Shown here one piece after another: positions 1-6,885 of a DNA stretch of 64,000 nucleotides. Below the pieces are notes generated by a model that searched no databases, was not told the DNA's origin, and saw nothing but the letters and a program-made list of their open reading frames with translations. Origin of the DNA: JALHMI01 sp964598535 (GTDB lineage: Bacteria > Planctomycetota > Planctomycetia > Pirellulales > PALSA-1355); NCBI GenBank assembly GCA_964598535.1, contig CAZRCI010000003.1, positions 162,501-226,500 of the forward strand, read 5' to 3'. The position numbers and the translations under genes were made by a program. Every line of letters starts with the position of its first letter. Positions within the stretch are counted from its first letter, which is position 1.

Positions 1-80
1 TCGACATGCAAGGCGGCCTGGATGCCTGGAAGCGAGCAGGCTTGCCGGTGGTTCAAGCCCTCACGGTCGCCGCCGTATGA
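1..80 (+). CDS. C-terminal end of a rhodanese-domain protein (partial)
   Basis: The reading frame starting at base 3 is open from the window edge to a TGA at 78-80. It gives only about 25 residues, beginning DMQGGLDAWKRAGLPV, which matches the last helix of rhodanese (sulfurtransferase) domains (GGxxAWxxAGxPV). The catalytic cysteine lies outside the window. The next genes are a TauE-type exporter and a sulfide:quinone oxidoreductase remnant. The protein is therefore probably a rhodanese or a metallo-beta-lactamase-rhodanese fusion of sulfide/persulfide metabolism; that role is inferred from the neighbours. Confidence 0.6.
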   Translation, partial: DMQGGLDAWKRAGLPVVQALTVAAV

Positions 81-115
81 CGTGGCATTTGGCCGATGCA
101 AATCAAAGCGCAAGC

Positions 116-943
116 ATGATGAACGAAGCGATCTCACTTCTGTCGCTCGCGCTGGCCAGCGGCGCCGTCGTCGGTCTATCGCTCGGATTGACCGGCGGCG
201 GCGGCGCGATTTTTGCCGTGCCGCTGCTGGTGTACGGCCTGCGCGTGCCCGCGCCGCAGGCGGTGGGCATCTCGCTCGCGGCGGTCGGAGCCACGTCGCT
301 CGCCGGCTTCTTGCACCGCTGGCGGTTGGGAGAAGTCGAAGTGCAAACCGGCCTGATCTTTGCCGTCGCCGGCATGCTTGGCGCGCCGCTGGGAAGCTGG
401 CTCTCCAGACGGATGCCGCCCTCGCTGTTGCTGCTGGCGTTTGCCGGGATGATGCTGTATGTCGCCGCGCGGATGTGGCGTTCTCCGGCGAGTAATGTGG
501 CACCCACGGATTGCAATCCCCGTCGCGCGGCCGCCTGCCAGCGTACCAGCGACGGCCGGCTCACGATCACGTCACGCTGTGCGTGGCTCTTGGCCGGCGT
601 CGGGTTTGCGACGGGCGTTCTTTCCGGGCTGTTCGGCGTGGGCGGCGGCTTTGCAATCGTGCCAGCGCTCGTGCTGTTCAGCGGTATGTCGATGCACCAT
701 GCGGTCGGCACCTCGCTCTTGGTCATTGCGCTGGTCAGCGTGTCGGGCGTAGCGGCCCATCTTACCTCGGGCCACGCCATCGATCCGCTGACAACCGCGT
801 TGTTTGCCGGGGGTGGCGTAGGCGGGTTGTTTGCCGGCCAGAGGCTTGGCCGCTGTCTGCCGGCACGCACGCTTGCCCGAACCTTCGCCATCGCGATGGT
901 AGCCGTCGCAGTTTATGTCATCCTGAGAAATCTCTACTTCTGA
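116..943 (+). CDS. Sulfite exporter TauE/SafE (TSUP) family membrane protein
   Basis: A 275-residue very hydrophobic protein with about eight membrane segments in two similar halves, as in the TSUP family. Each half carries the Gly-rich family motif (GLTGGGGAIFAVPLL near residue 24 and GLFGVGGGFAIVPAL near 168). TSUP proteins export sulfite, sulfoacetate or related sulfur anions across the inner membrane. I chose the start at ATG 116 (or the adjacent ATG 119). The upstream ATG at 77 would overlap the rhodanese stop and add a hydrophilic stretch. Between a rhodanese end and an SQR remnant, it probably removed the oxidised sulfur product of sulfide oxidation. The substrate is not shown by the sequence. 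Confidence 0.85.
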   Translation: MMNEAISLLSLALASGAVVGLSLGLTGGGGAIFAVPLLVYGLRVPAPQAVGISLAAVGATSLAGFLHRWRLGEVEVQTGLIFAVAGMLGAPLGSWLSRRMPPSLLLLAFAGMMLYVAARMWRSPASNVAPTDCNPRRAAACQRTSDGRLTITSRCAWLLAGVGFATGVLSGLFGVGGGFAIVPALVLFSGMSMHHAVGTSLLVIALVSVSGVAAHLTSGHAIDPLTTALFAGGGVGGLFAGQRLGRCLPARTLARTFAIAMVAVAVYVILRNLYF

Positions 944-979
944 GCTCACCTTCTTTTCTCCACCGAACGAGATTGCCCC

Positions 980-1449
980 ATGCCCACCATCCATCATCAA
1001 ATCGCAATCGTTGGCGGCGGCACGGCCGGCATCACGGTTGCCGCGCGGCTGGCGAAAGGCCGGCGCAAACGGCTCGATATCGCCGTGCTCGAACCTTCCG
1101 ACAAGCACTACTACCAACCTTTCTGGACCTTGGTCGGAGCGGGCATCGCTTCCAAAACCTGCCGACGCCGAAAACCGGAGCGGCAATTCGCAAGCAAGCG
1201 CCGGTGCTGGTACGTAACCTGCACGTCGCGCTCGACGGCAAGGTTCCGGACGCTTACTACGATGGATACACCTCGTGCCCGGTCGTCACCGGATACGGTA
1301 AACTGGTTCTGGCCGAATTCGACTACGAGAAGCAGCCCCGAGAGACGTTTCCGATCGATCAATCGCGCGAGCGCTGGAGCATGTGGCTGCTCAAGCGATA
1401 CCTGCTGCCGCTTTTGTATTGGCACGGCATGCTCAAGGGCCGAGCCTGA
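980..1449 (+). pseudogene. Sulfide:quinone oxidoreductase with large internal out-of-frame deletion
   Basis: From ATG 980 the frame reads an FAD-binding start (IAIVGGGTAGITVAARL) followed by HYYQPFWTLVGAG, as in the flavoprotein SQR family that oxidises sulfide to polysulfide. At about 1151-1161 the SQR match jumps to another frame, which begins LPTPKTGAAIRKQAPVLV and runs through YDGYTSCPVVTGYGKLVLAE to the typical end WHGMLKGRA at 1449. Full-length relatives, as I recall them, have about 420 residues. Here only about 58 N-terminal and 97 C-terminal residues remain, so roughly 270 codons are missing, including both redox-active cysteines. Both ends are well conserved, so the loss is recent or an assembly collapse. 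As written the gene cannot make a working enzyme. Confidence 0.85.
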
Positions 1450-1493
1450 ATCGCATCTCCCAACTTTCAACCAGTCCCGATACGGTAAACACC

Positions 1494-2213
1494 ATGACGC
1501 ATCGTTCTTGCGGTAATTCGATCGCTTTGCTCCTGACATGGACCTTCCTGCTGCCCCCGGTGCATGCCCAAGTGGCGAGCGTCAAACCAGGCATCAACGA
1601 TGCCTTTCGCAATCCCCTTGCCCAGGAGTTCGTCGAGCGATTCGAAGTCGAAAGCCGCGAGGTGTATGCTCAGCGCAACGAGATCGTCGCCGCCTGCGGC
1701 CTCAAGCCCGGCCAGACCGTGGCCGACGTGGGCGCCGGCACCGGCCTTTTCACACGGCTCTTTGCGCAGGCGGTCGGTCCCGGCGGACGCGTCTTGGCCG
1801 TCGACATCGCGCAAAACTTTTTGGACCACATTGCCAAATTGGCCGACGACGAAGGCATGAAGAACATCGAAACGGTGCTCGCCGGCGCCGAGACGACCAA
1901 CCTTGTGCCTGCGTCGGTCGATTTCGCTTTCATCTGCGACACGTACCACCACTTCGAATTTCCTCAAAAGACGCTGGCCTCGCTTCATAAGGCGATCAAG
2001 CCGGGGGGACGCCTCGTGCTCATCGACTTTCGACGCGAGCCGGGCAAAAGCTCCGATTGGGTTTTGGAGCATGTCCGCGCGGGCCAGCAGGTATTCGAGG
2101 CCGAGATCATCGCCGCCGGCTTCCGCAAAGTGGCCGAGAAGCCCGACCTGCTCGAAGAAAACTACTTCGTGGTCTTCGAGCGTCCAGAGGCGTCCTCGAC
2201 AATGGCTCGCTAG
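1494..2213 (+). CDS. Secreted class I SAM-dependent methyltransferase-like protein
   Basis: A 239-residue protein starting at ATG 1494. A signal peptide with a hydrophobic stretch (ALLLTWTFLLPP) ends at an AQ cleavage site around residue 25. The Rossmann core follows, with motif I VADVGAGTGLFT, an acidic motif II (VLAVDIA) and the post-core LKPGG-like segment (IKPGGRLVLIDF). These are hallmarks of Methyltransf_25/31-type enzymes. An exported methyltransferase is odd because SAM is cytoplasmic, but such proteins recur in Planctomycetes and Proteobacteria. The start upstream at 1383 would overlap the SQR remnant and hide the signal peptide. The substrate is unknown. Confidence 0.8.
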   Translation: MTHRSCGNSIALLLTWTFLLPPVHAQVASVKPGINDAFRNPLAQEFVERFEVESREVYAQRNEIVAACGLKPGQTVADVGAGTGLFTRLFAQAVGPGGRVLAVDIAQNFLDHIAKLADDEGMKNIETVLAGAETTNLVPASVDFAFICDTYHHFEFPQKTLASLHKAIKPGGRLVLIDFRREPGKSSDWVLEHVRAGQQVFEAEIIAAGFRKVAEKPDLLEENYFVVFERPEASSTMAR

Positions 2214-2278
2214 CGCGGCCCGCCCATTCTCTGCACGGTGGATTTCGCGGTTTGGCGGTTTGTGGCAGGCAAATCAAC

Positions 2279-2307
2279 TTGACCTTGGCCCCCAGCACTG
2301 GCACAAT
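2279..2307 (+). promoter_or_regulatory. Predicted promoter of the tetR gene
   Basis: A TTGACC -35 box (2279-2284) and a CACAAT -10 box (2302-2307) are separated by 17 nt. This places the transcription start near 2314, inside the inverted repeat at 2313-2334. It is a motif-based prediction only. Confidence 0.45.
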
Positions 2308-2312
2308 ATCCT

Positions 2313-2334
2313 GGTAAGTAAACACTTACTTACC
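2313..2334. promoter_or_regulatory. TetR-type operator, perfect inverted repeat
   Basis: The 9-bp arms GGTAAGTAA (2313-2321) and TTACTTACC (2326-2334) are exact reverse complements around a 4-nt spacer. The site lies 18 bp before the TetR start codon and covers the predicted transcription start. Size, symmetry and position are those of a TetR-family operator, so autorepression is the simple reading. Confidence 0.75.
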
Positions 2335-2352
2335 AACTTCTGTGGCTTTCCC

Positions 2353-3087
2353 ATGGCGGCGTCCAATTCCAATCCCTCGCGTCGCATGTCGGCCGACGAA
2401 CGCAAGCGGGATATTCTGCGCGCGGCCGCGCCGATCATTGCCCAAGGAGGCTTGCACGGCGTATCGGTTCGCGACATTGCCGATGCCGCCGGCGTTTCCG
2501 AGGCGCTTCTGTATAAGCATTTCCCTAGCAAGCAAGCGCTCTATGACGAAGCGCTCACGGCCGCTCGCGACTTCTCCAACTTCACCATCGCGCGATTTGC
2601 CACGCTCGAGCCGGGAACAAAATCGTTCGTGCTGCTCACCTACGCGACGATCGAATTCACGCTGTTTGGTTTTCCTGGCCGCCAAGACCACGAACAAGGC
2701 GCTGCCCGGCTTGTGCTTCAAAGTTTGCTCGCCGACGGGCAGCACGCGCGTACGATTCTGACCGACACGGCCGCCAGTTGGATGAACTATGTCACCGCGA
2801 GCTACGAGGCCGCGGTCGCCGCCGGCGACATCGCGCCGCTAGCGGTGGAACCCGCCGTGCGGTTTCGCTTCGTGCAACAGCTCGGCATGGCGCTGCGGCT
2901 GAGCCACTTGCCCGAGCGGCCAGCATTTGCCTATCGCGGCACGACGCGCGAGCTGGCCGATCAGGCCGTGCTGTTCTCCTTGCGCGCCGTTGGCCTGACC
3001 GACGAAGCCATCGCCACACACTACGACGCTACCACGCTGCGCAATCAGCTTGCCGCGTTGTTTCCCCCACCCTCAGCGGCGGGTTGA
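2353..3087 (+). CDS. TetR/AcrR family transcriptional regulator
   Basis: A 244-residue protein from ATG 2353. The N-terminal TetR DNA-binding domain spans about residues 12-60: RDILRAAAPIIAQGG, then the helix-turn-helix VRDIADAAGVSEALLYKHF. The rest is an alpha-helical ligand-binding region of no recognisable subgroup. The ORF is open upstream to about 1903, but ATG 2353 sits just after the operator and gives the normal TetR N-terminus. It probably represses itself through the repeat at 2313-2334. The next gene downstream (3214) could be a co-regulated target, but no second copy of the repeat was seen there. Confidence 0.9.
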   Translation: MAASNSNPSRRMSADERKRDILRAAAPIIAQGGLHGVSVRDIADAAGVSEALLYKHFPSKQALYDEALTAARDFSNFTIARFATLEPGTKSFVLLTYATIEFTLFGFPGRQDHEQGAARLVLQSLLADGQHARTILTDTAASWMNYVTASYEAAVAAGDIAPLAVEPAVRFRFVQQLGMALRLSHLPERPAFAYRGTTRELADQAVLFSLRAVGLTDEAIATHYDATTLRNQLAALFPPPSAAG

Positions 3088-3213
3088 AACGCAACATGAA
3101 ACGACCCTGGAAATCTGCGTGCCCAAAACTGGGTTACCTCGATTCACTCACCAGCGGCCGCCACCAGAATGTCACGGCCTCTTGGCGCCATCTTCAATAA
3201 GGAGATTCGCACG

Positions 3214-5037
3214 ATGCTCCCGCGTGTGCAAACATTCGCCGCCCGTTGGTTCGGCCAAGCCGCCATCGCGAGCATGGCTCTGACCTTGATCCATTCAGCC
3301 GTGTTACCCCCAGCAGCAGCCACGCCCGAAGCAGACAAGGACTCGGGGGAACCGCGTATTGGCCGGAAGATCGAGAACTTCAGGCTCGAAGACTCTTACG
3401 GCACGGCCCGCGAGTTGAACGATCTGCGTGACAAGCCGGTTGTGGTCATCGCCTTCCTGGGCACCGAATGCCCGCTGGCGAACCTGTACATGCCGCGGCT
3501 CGCAGGGCTAGCCGCCAAGCTCGATGCCCAAGGCGTGAGCTTTTTCGGAATCAACTCGAATCAGCAAGATTCGATCACCGAAGTGAACGCGCATGCCAAG
3601 AAGCATAACCTGCCGTTCCCTGTGTTGAAGGACGCCGGCAACAAGGTTGCCGACGCATTCGGCGCTGAACGCACTCCGGAACTGTTCGTCCTGGACGGCG
3701 ACCGCGTCGTGCGTTACCGGGGACGAATCGACGACCAATACGGTATCGGCTATCAAAAGCGGGAGCCATCGCGCCGGGATCTCGAGTTAGCGATCGAAGA
3801 GCTCTTGGCCGGCAACAACGTGAGCCTCGCGGAAACCGAGCCGCTAGGTTGCCTGATCGGTCGCGTCCATCGGCCCCAGCCGTCGGGCGACGTGACCTAC
3901 TCGAACCAGATCGCGCGGATCATGAAAGAACGTTGCGTCGAGTGCCATCACGAAGGCCAGATCGCCCCCTTCTCGTTGACCAACTACGAGGAAGTGGTCG
4001 GCTGGGCCGAGATGATTCAAGAGGTCGCGCACGACCGGCGGATGCCGCCCTGGTTCGCGGCCCCCGAGCACGACGAATTCAAAAACAACCCTGCGCTGAC
4101 CAAAGAGGAGTTGGCGACGATCGATGCCTGGATCGAAGGCGGCTGCCCCGAGGGCGATCCGGCGCAGTTGCCGGCGGCGGCCGAGTATGCCCAGGGTTGG
4201 GGGATCAGCCGGCCGGACGCCATCTTCTATCAAAGCGACAAGCCATTTAAAGTTCCGGCCGAAGGGGTCGTCGATTACCAATACTACACGGTTGATCCCG
4301 GCTGGACCGAGGACAAGTGGATCCAGCAAGCAGAGGTCAAGGCCGGCGCTCCGACGGTCGTCCATCACGTGATCGTGTTCATTCAGGAGCCCGGCGGCCA
4401 ACCGTTCGGCGCGCCCCAAATGGCCTATGCTCCCGGCATGACACCACGGCGTTTGCCCCCGGGCACGGCGATTCGCGCCCGAGCGGGTTCGAAGCTGGTG
4501 TTCCAAAACCACTACACTCCAAACGGCACGGCCACCGAAGATCGCAGCTATGTCGGTTTCGTGTATGTCGATCCCCAAACCGTGACGCACGAAGTCCTCG
4601 GCGGAGCATGTGGGCAAATGCAGCTCGCAATTCCGCCGCACGACGCAAACCACAAAGTCGTCGCCCGAAAGCTATTCCTCAAGGAAGCCCTATTGCTAGG
4701 CATGAACCCACACATGCACGTCCGGGGCAAGTCGTTCAAGTACGAGTTGCAGCTTCCGGACGGCACGACCGAGGTCCTGCTCGACGTGCCCCGCTACGAC
4801 TTCAACTGGCAGTTGTGGTACATGCTCAAGGAACCCCGCGTTATCCCCAAAGGCGCCCGCATGGTATGCACGGCCTACTTCGATAACTCGGCCGACAATC
4901 CAGCCAATCCCGATCCGAGCAAGGAAGTGAACTGGGGCGAACAAACCTTTGAAGAAATGATGTTCGGCTTCTACTCGACGCTCAAGGAACGCAGCGATCT
5001 CGAAGATCGCGAGACCAAAACGAGTGCGGCCGAATAA
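3214..5037 (+). CDS. Secreted redoxin - cytochrome c - copper monooxygenase-like protein
   Basis: A 607-residue exported protein. The start at ATG 3214 is preceded by a good AAGGAG at 3199-3204. After the signal peptide comes a thioredoxin/AhpC-like redoxin domain (about residues 45-195), with the active-site region FLGTECPLANLY holding a single Cys. A heme c site CVECH lies near residue 240. The C-terminal half resembles type II copper ascorbate-dependent monooxygenases (PHM fold), with candidate copper ligands in VVHHVIVF, FQNHYTPNG and GMNPHMHVRGK. This combination is known in Planctomycetes and Acidobacteria, but its reaction is unknown. A periplasmic electron-transfer or oxidative role is inferred from the cofactors. 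Confidence 0.85.
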   Translation: MLPRVQTFAARWFGQAAIASMALTLIHSAVLPPAAATPEADKDSGEPRIGRKIENFRLEDSYGTARELNDLRDKPVVVIAFLGTECPLANLYMPRLAGLAAKLDAQGVSFFGINSNQQDSITEVNAHAKKHNLPFPVLKDAGNKVADAFGAERTPELFVLDGDRVVRYRGRIDDQYGIGYQKREPSRRDLELAIEELLAGNNVSLAETEPLGCLIGRVHRPQPSGDVTYSNQIARIMKERCVECHHEGQIAPFSLTNYEEVVGWAEMIQEVAHDRRMPPWFAAPEHDEFKNNPALTKEELATIDAWIEGGCPEGDPAQLPAAAEYAQGWGISRPDAIFYQSDKPFKVPAEGVVDYQYYTVDPGWTEDKWIQQAEVKAGAPTVVHHVIVFIQEPGGQPFGAPQMAYAPGMTPRRLPPGTAIRARAGSKLVFQNHYTPNGTATEDRSYVGFVYVDPQTVTHEVLGGACGQMQLAIPPHDANHKVVARKLFLKEALLLGMNPHMHVRGKSFKYELQLPDGTTEVLLDVPRYDFNWQLWYMLKEPRVIPKGARMVCTAYFDNSADNPANPDPSKEVNWGEQTFEEMMFGFYSTLKERSDLEDRETKTSAAE

Positions 5038-5147
5038 CACGAGAACCGCCGAACTTTGATCCCGCCACATTCGCGGCAGCGCGATTCACGATATCGCTCG
5101 CCGCGGATGCTTACCTGTTTCTTCATACTTCTCTCCACATTCACCTC

Positions 5148-5396
5148 ATGCACGCCGCGGATCCGTCCGAAAACCAACCACCGCTGTGTCTCGATCAGTT
5201 CTTGAAACTGCACGGTCTGGCCGGCACCGGCGGACAGGCGAAAGTTATGATTCAAGGCGGTGAAGTCACCGTAAACGGGCAAGTGGAAACCCGCCGCCGC
5301 AAGAAGCTGTCGCACGGCGACGTGGTGGAGGCGGGCGGCGAGAAAGTCGTGGTCGGAACGCGGCGCCCTGGCGAGTCGTCACTCCCCCGGGAATAA
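5148..5396 (+). CDS. S4-domain RNA-binding protein (YbcJ/YaaA-like)
   Basis: An 82-residue protein that is almost entirely one S4 domain: LDQFLKLHGLAGTGGQAK, then a short beta turn (GGEVTVNGQVETRRRKK) and a basic GDVV segment. The S4 fold binds structured RNA. Stand-alone versions of this size (YbcJ in E. coli) have no firm function, though ribosome-related roles are proposed. It ends 30 bp before the converging DUF1501 gene. The short length is normal for the family. Confidence 0.85.
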   Translation: MHAADPSENQPPLCLDQFLKLHGLAGTGGQAKVMIQGGEVTVNGQVETRRRKKLSHGDVVEAGGEKVVVGTRRPGESSLPRE

Positions 5397-5426
5397 ACGC
5401 GCCCGCGCGAATGGCGCCCCGCCCGC

Positions 5427-6869
5427 TCAGCCCGTTTGCTTCCCACGCGCGAGAATATCCCAGACCACGTTGCCGTTGGCGTTGCCGAGCAGGCCGCCGA
5501 CGCCACCGGGGCGAGGAAAAGATACCTGTTCGGGCGTAACTCCCAGCAGGTGCAGCAGCGTGGCATGGTAATCGTGGTGCGTAACGACGTTCTCGACGGC
5601 CTTGTGGCCCAATTCGTCCGTAGCGCCGTAAACACAACCGGCCTTCACGCCGCCGCCGGCCAGCCACATGCTAAAGCCATAGGTGTTGTGGTCGCGGCCG
5701 ATGTTCTTTTCGTTTTGAATCACGGGCAATCGGCCCATTTCACCGCCCCAATGCACGAGCGTCGCCTCGAGCATGCCGCGCTGCTTCAGGTCTTTAATCA
5801 GCGCCGCGGCCGGACGATCGGTTTGACGGCAAACGTTCGGCAACCCCTTTTCGATGCCGCCATGATGATCCCAGGTTTGGTTGCCCGTATGAAGCTGCAC
5901 GAAGCGCACACCGCGTTCGACCAGCCGCCGCGCGATCAGGCAGCGCGTGCCATAATCGCGGGTTTCTTCCTGATCGATGCCATAGAGTTTGAGCGTGGCC
6001 TCGGTCTCGCGTGAAATATCCAGAGCCTCCTTGGCGGCGGTTTGCATTCGGGCGGCGAGTTCGTAGCTATGGATCCGCGCCGCTAGATCCTGCTCGCCGG
6101 GATGCCGTTCGAGATGTTCACGATTGAGCTTATCCAGGTACGACAGAAACCGCCGCTGCGCCGGTCCTCGCATCGAACGCGGCGGATCGAGATTCAAAAT
6201 TCGCGGCTCGTGTGGCCGCACCACCGTTCCTTGAAACAACGACGGAAGCCAGCCGCTCGACCAATTGTCGACACCCAGTACCGGGAGCCCCGTCGGATCG
6301 CTAAGCACGACGAAGGCCGGCAGGTTCTGGCTCTCGCTGCCCAGCGCATACGTGATCCACGAGCCGAGCGACGGCAAACCGCTGATGAAGTTGCCGCAAT
6401 TCATCGCGTTGATCGATTGGCCGTGATTGTTGACGCCGGTGTGCATCGAGCGAATCAGCGTGATGTCGTCAGCCACTTCGCCCAGATGTGGCACGAGCTC
6501 GCTCAGTTCCATGCCGCACTGGCCGTGAGGCGAGAATTTCCACGGACTGGCGAACAACTTTGCGCTGGCCTCGGCGGCATTGTCGTACTTGATGTCGCCG
6601 GCAAAGGTTTGCAGATGCCGCTTGGCCAACTCCGGCTTGGGATCGAACAGGTCGTGATGGCTGGGGCCGCCCTGCATGAACATCGAGATCATTGCCGTGG
6701 CCTGGGGCCGCTGGGCCGGCCGTCGTGGCTTGAGATCGTACGTGCGTGGTTCGAGTTCCGGCTGGGCCGGCGCGGCCGCCGCGTCCTGGGCAAGCAACCA
6801 CGTGAGCGCCAGCCCGCCAAGTCCAAACGCTTGTTGTTCAAGAAAATGCCGGCGTGTATGGGCGTGCAT
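5427..6869 (-). CDS. DUF1501 domain-containing protein, Tat-exported
   Basis: A 480-residue protein starting with a twin-arginine signal (HTRRHFLEQQAFGLGGLAL), so it is likely exported folded. The body is the DUF1501 domain, a sulfatase/alkaline-phosphatase-fold relative very common in Planctomycetes. Recognisable segments are MFMQGGPSHHDLFDPKP near residue 62, the NNHGQSINAM stretch and the C-terminal GGEMGRLP and DHNTYG segments. A GGGAG lies upstream of the start at 6869. The gene begins 16 bp after the stop of the PSCyt1 protein gene. This operon arrangement is characteristic of planctomycetes and is thought to serve degradation of complex carbohydrates. The enzymatic activity is unproven. 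Confidence 0.92.
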   Translation of the reverse strand: MHAHTRRHFLEQQAFGLGGLALTWLLAQDAAAAPAQPELEPRTYDLKPRRPAQRPQATAMISMFMQGGPSHHDLFDPKPELAKRHLQTFAGDIKYDNAAEASAKLFASPWKFSPHGQCGMELSELVPHLGEVADDITLIRSMHTGVNNHGQSINAMNCGNFISGLPSLGSWITYALGSESQNLPAFVVLSDPTGLPVLGVDNWSSGWLPSLFQGTVVRPHEPRILNLDPPRSMRGPAQRRFLSYLDKLNREHLERHPGEQDLAARIHSYELAARMQTAAKEALDISRETEATLKLYGIDQEETRDYGTRCLIARRLVERGVRFVQLHTGNQTWDHHGGIEKGLPNVCRQTDRPAAALIKDLKQRGMLEATLVHWGGEMGRLPVIQNEKNIGRDHNTYGFSMWLAGGGVKAGCVYGATDELGHKAVENVVTHHDYHATLLHLLGVTPEQVSFPRPGGVGGLLGNANGNVVWDILARGKQTG

Positions 6870-6885
6870 TGCGGATGACTCCCGC

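Noticed and set aside
103..891. Long minus-strand frame opposite the TauE-type gene
   Set aside because: It has no family motif and the plus-strand frame has clear TSUP motifs; this is a high-GC shadow frame.
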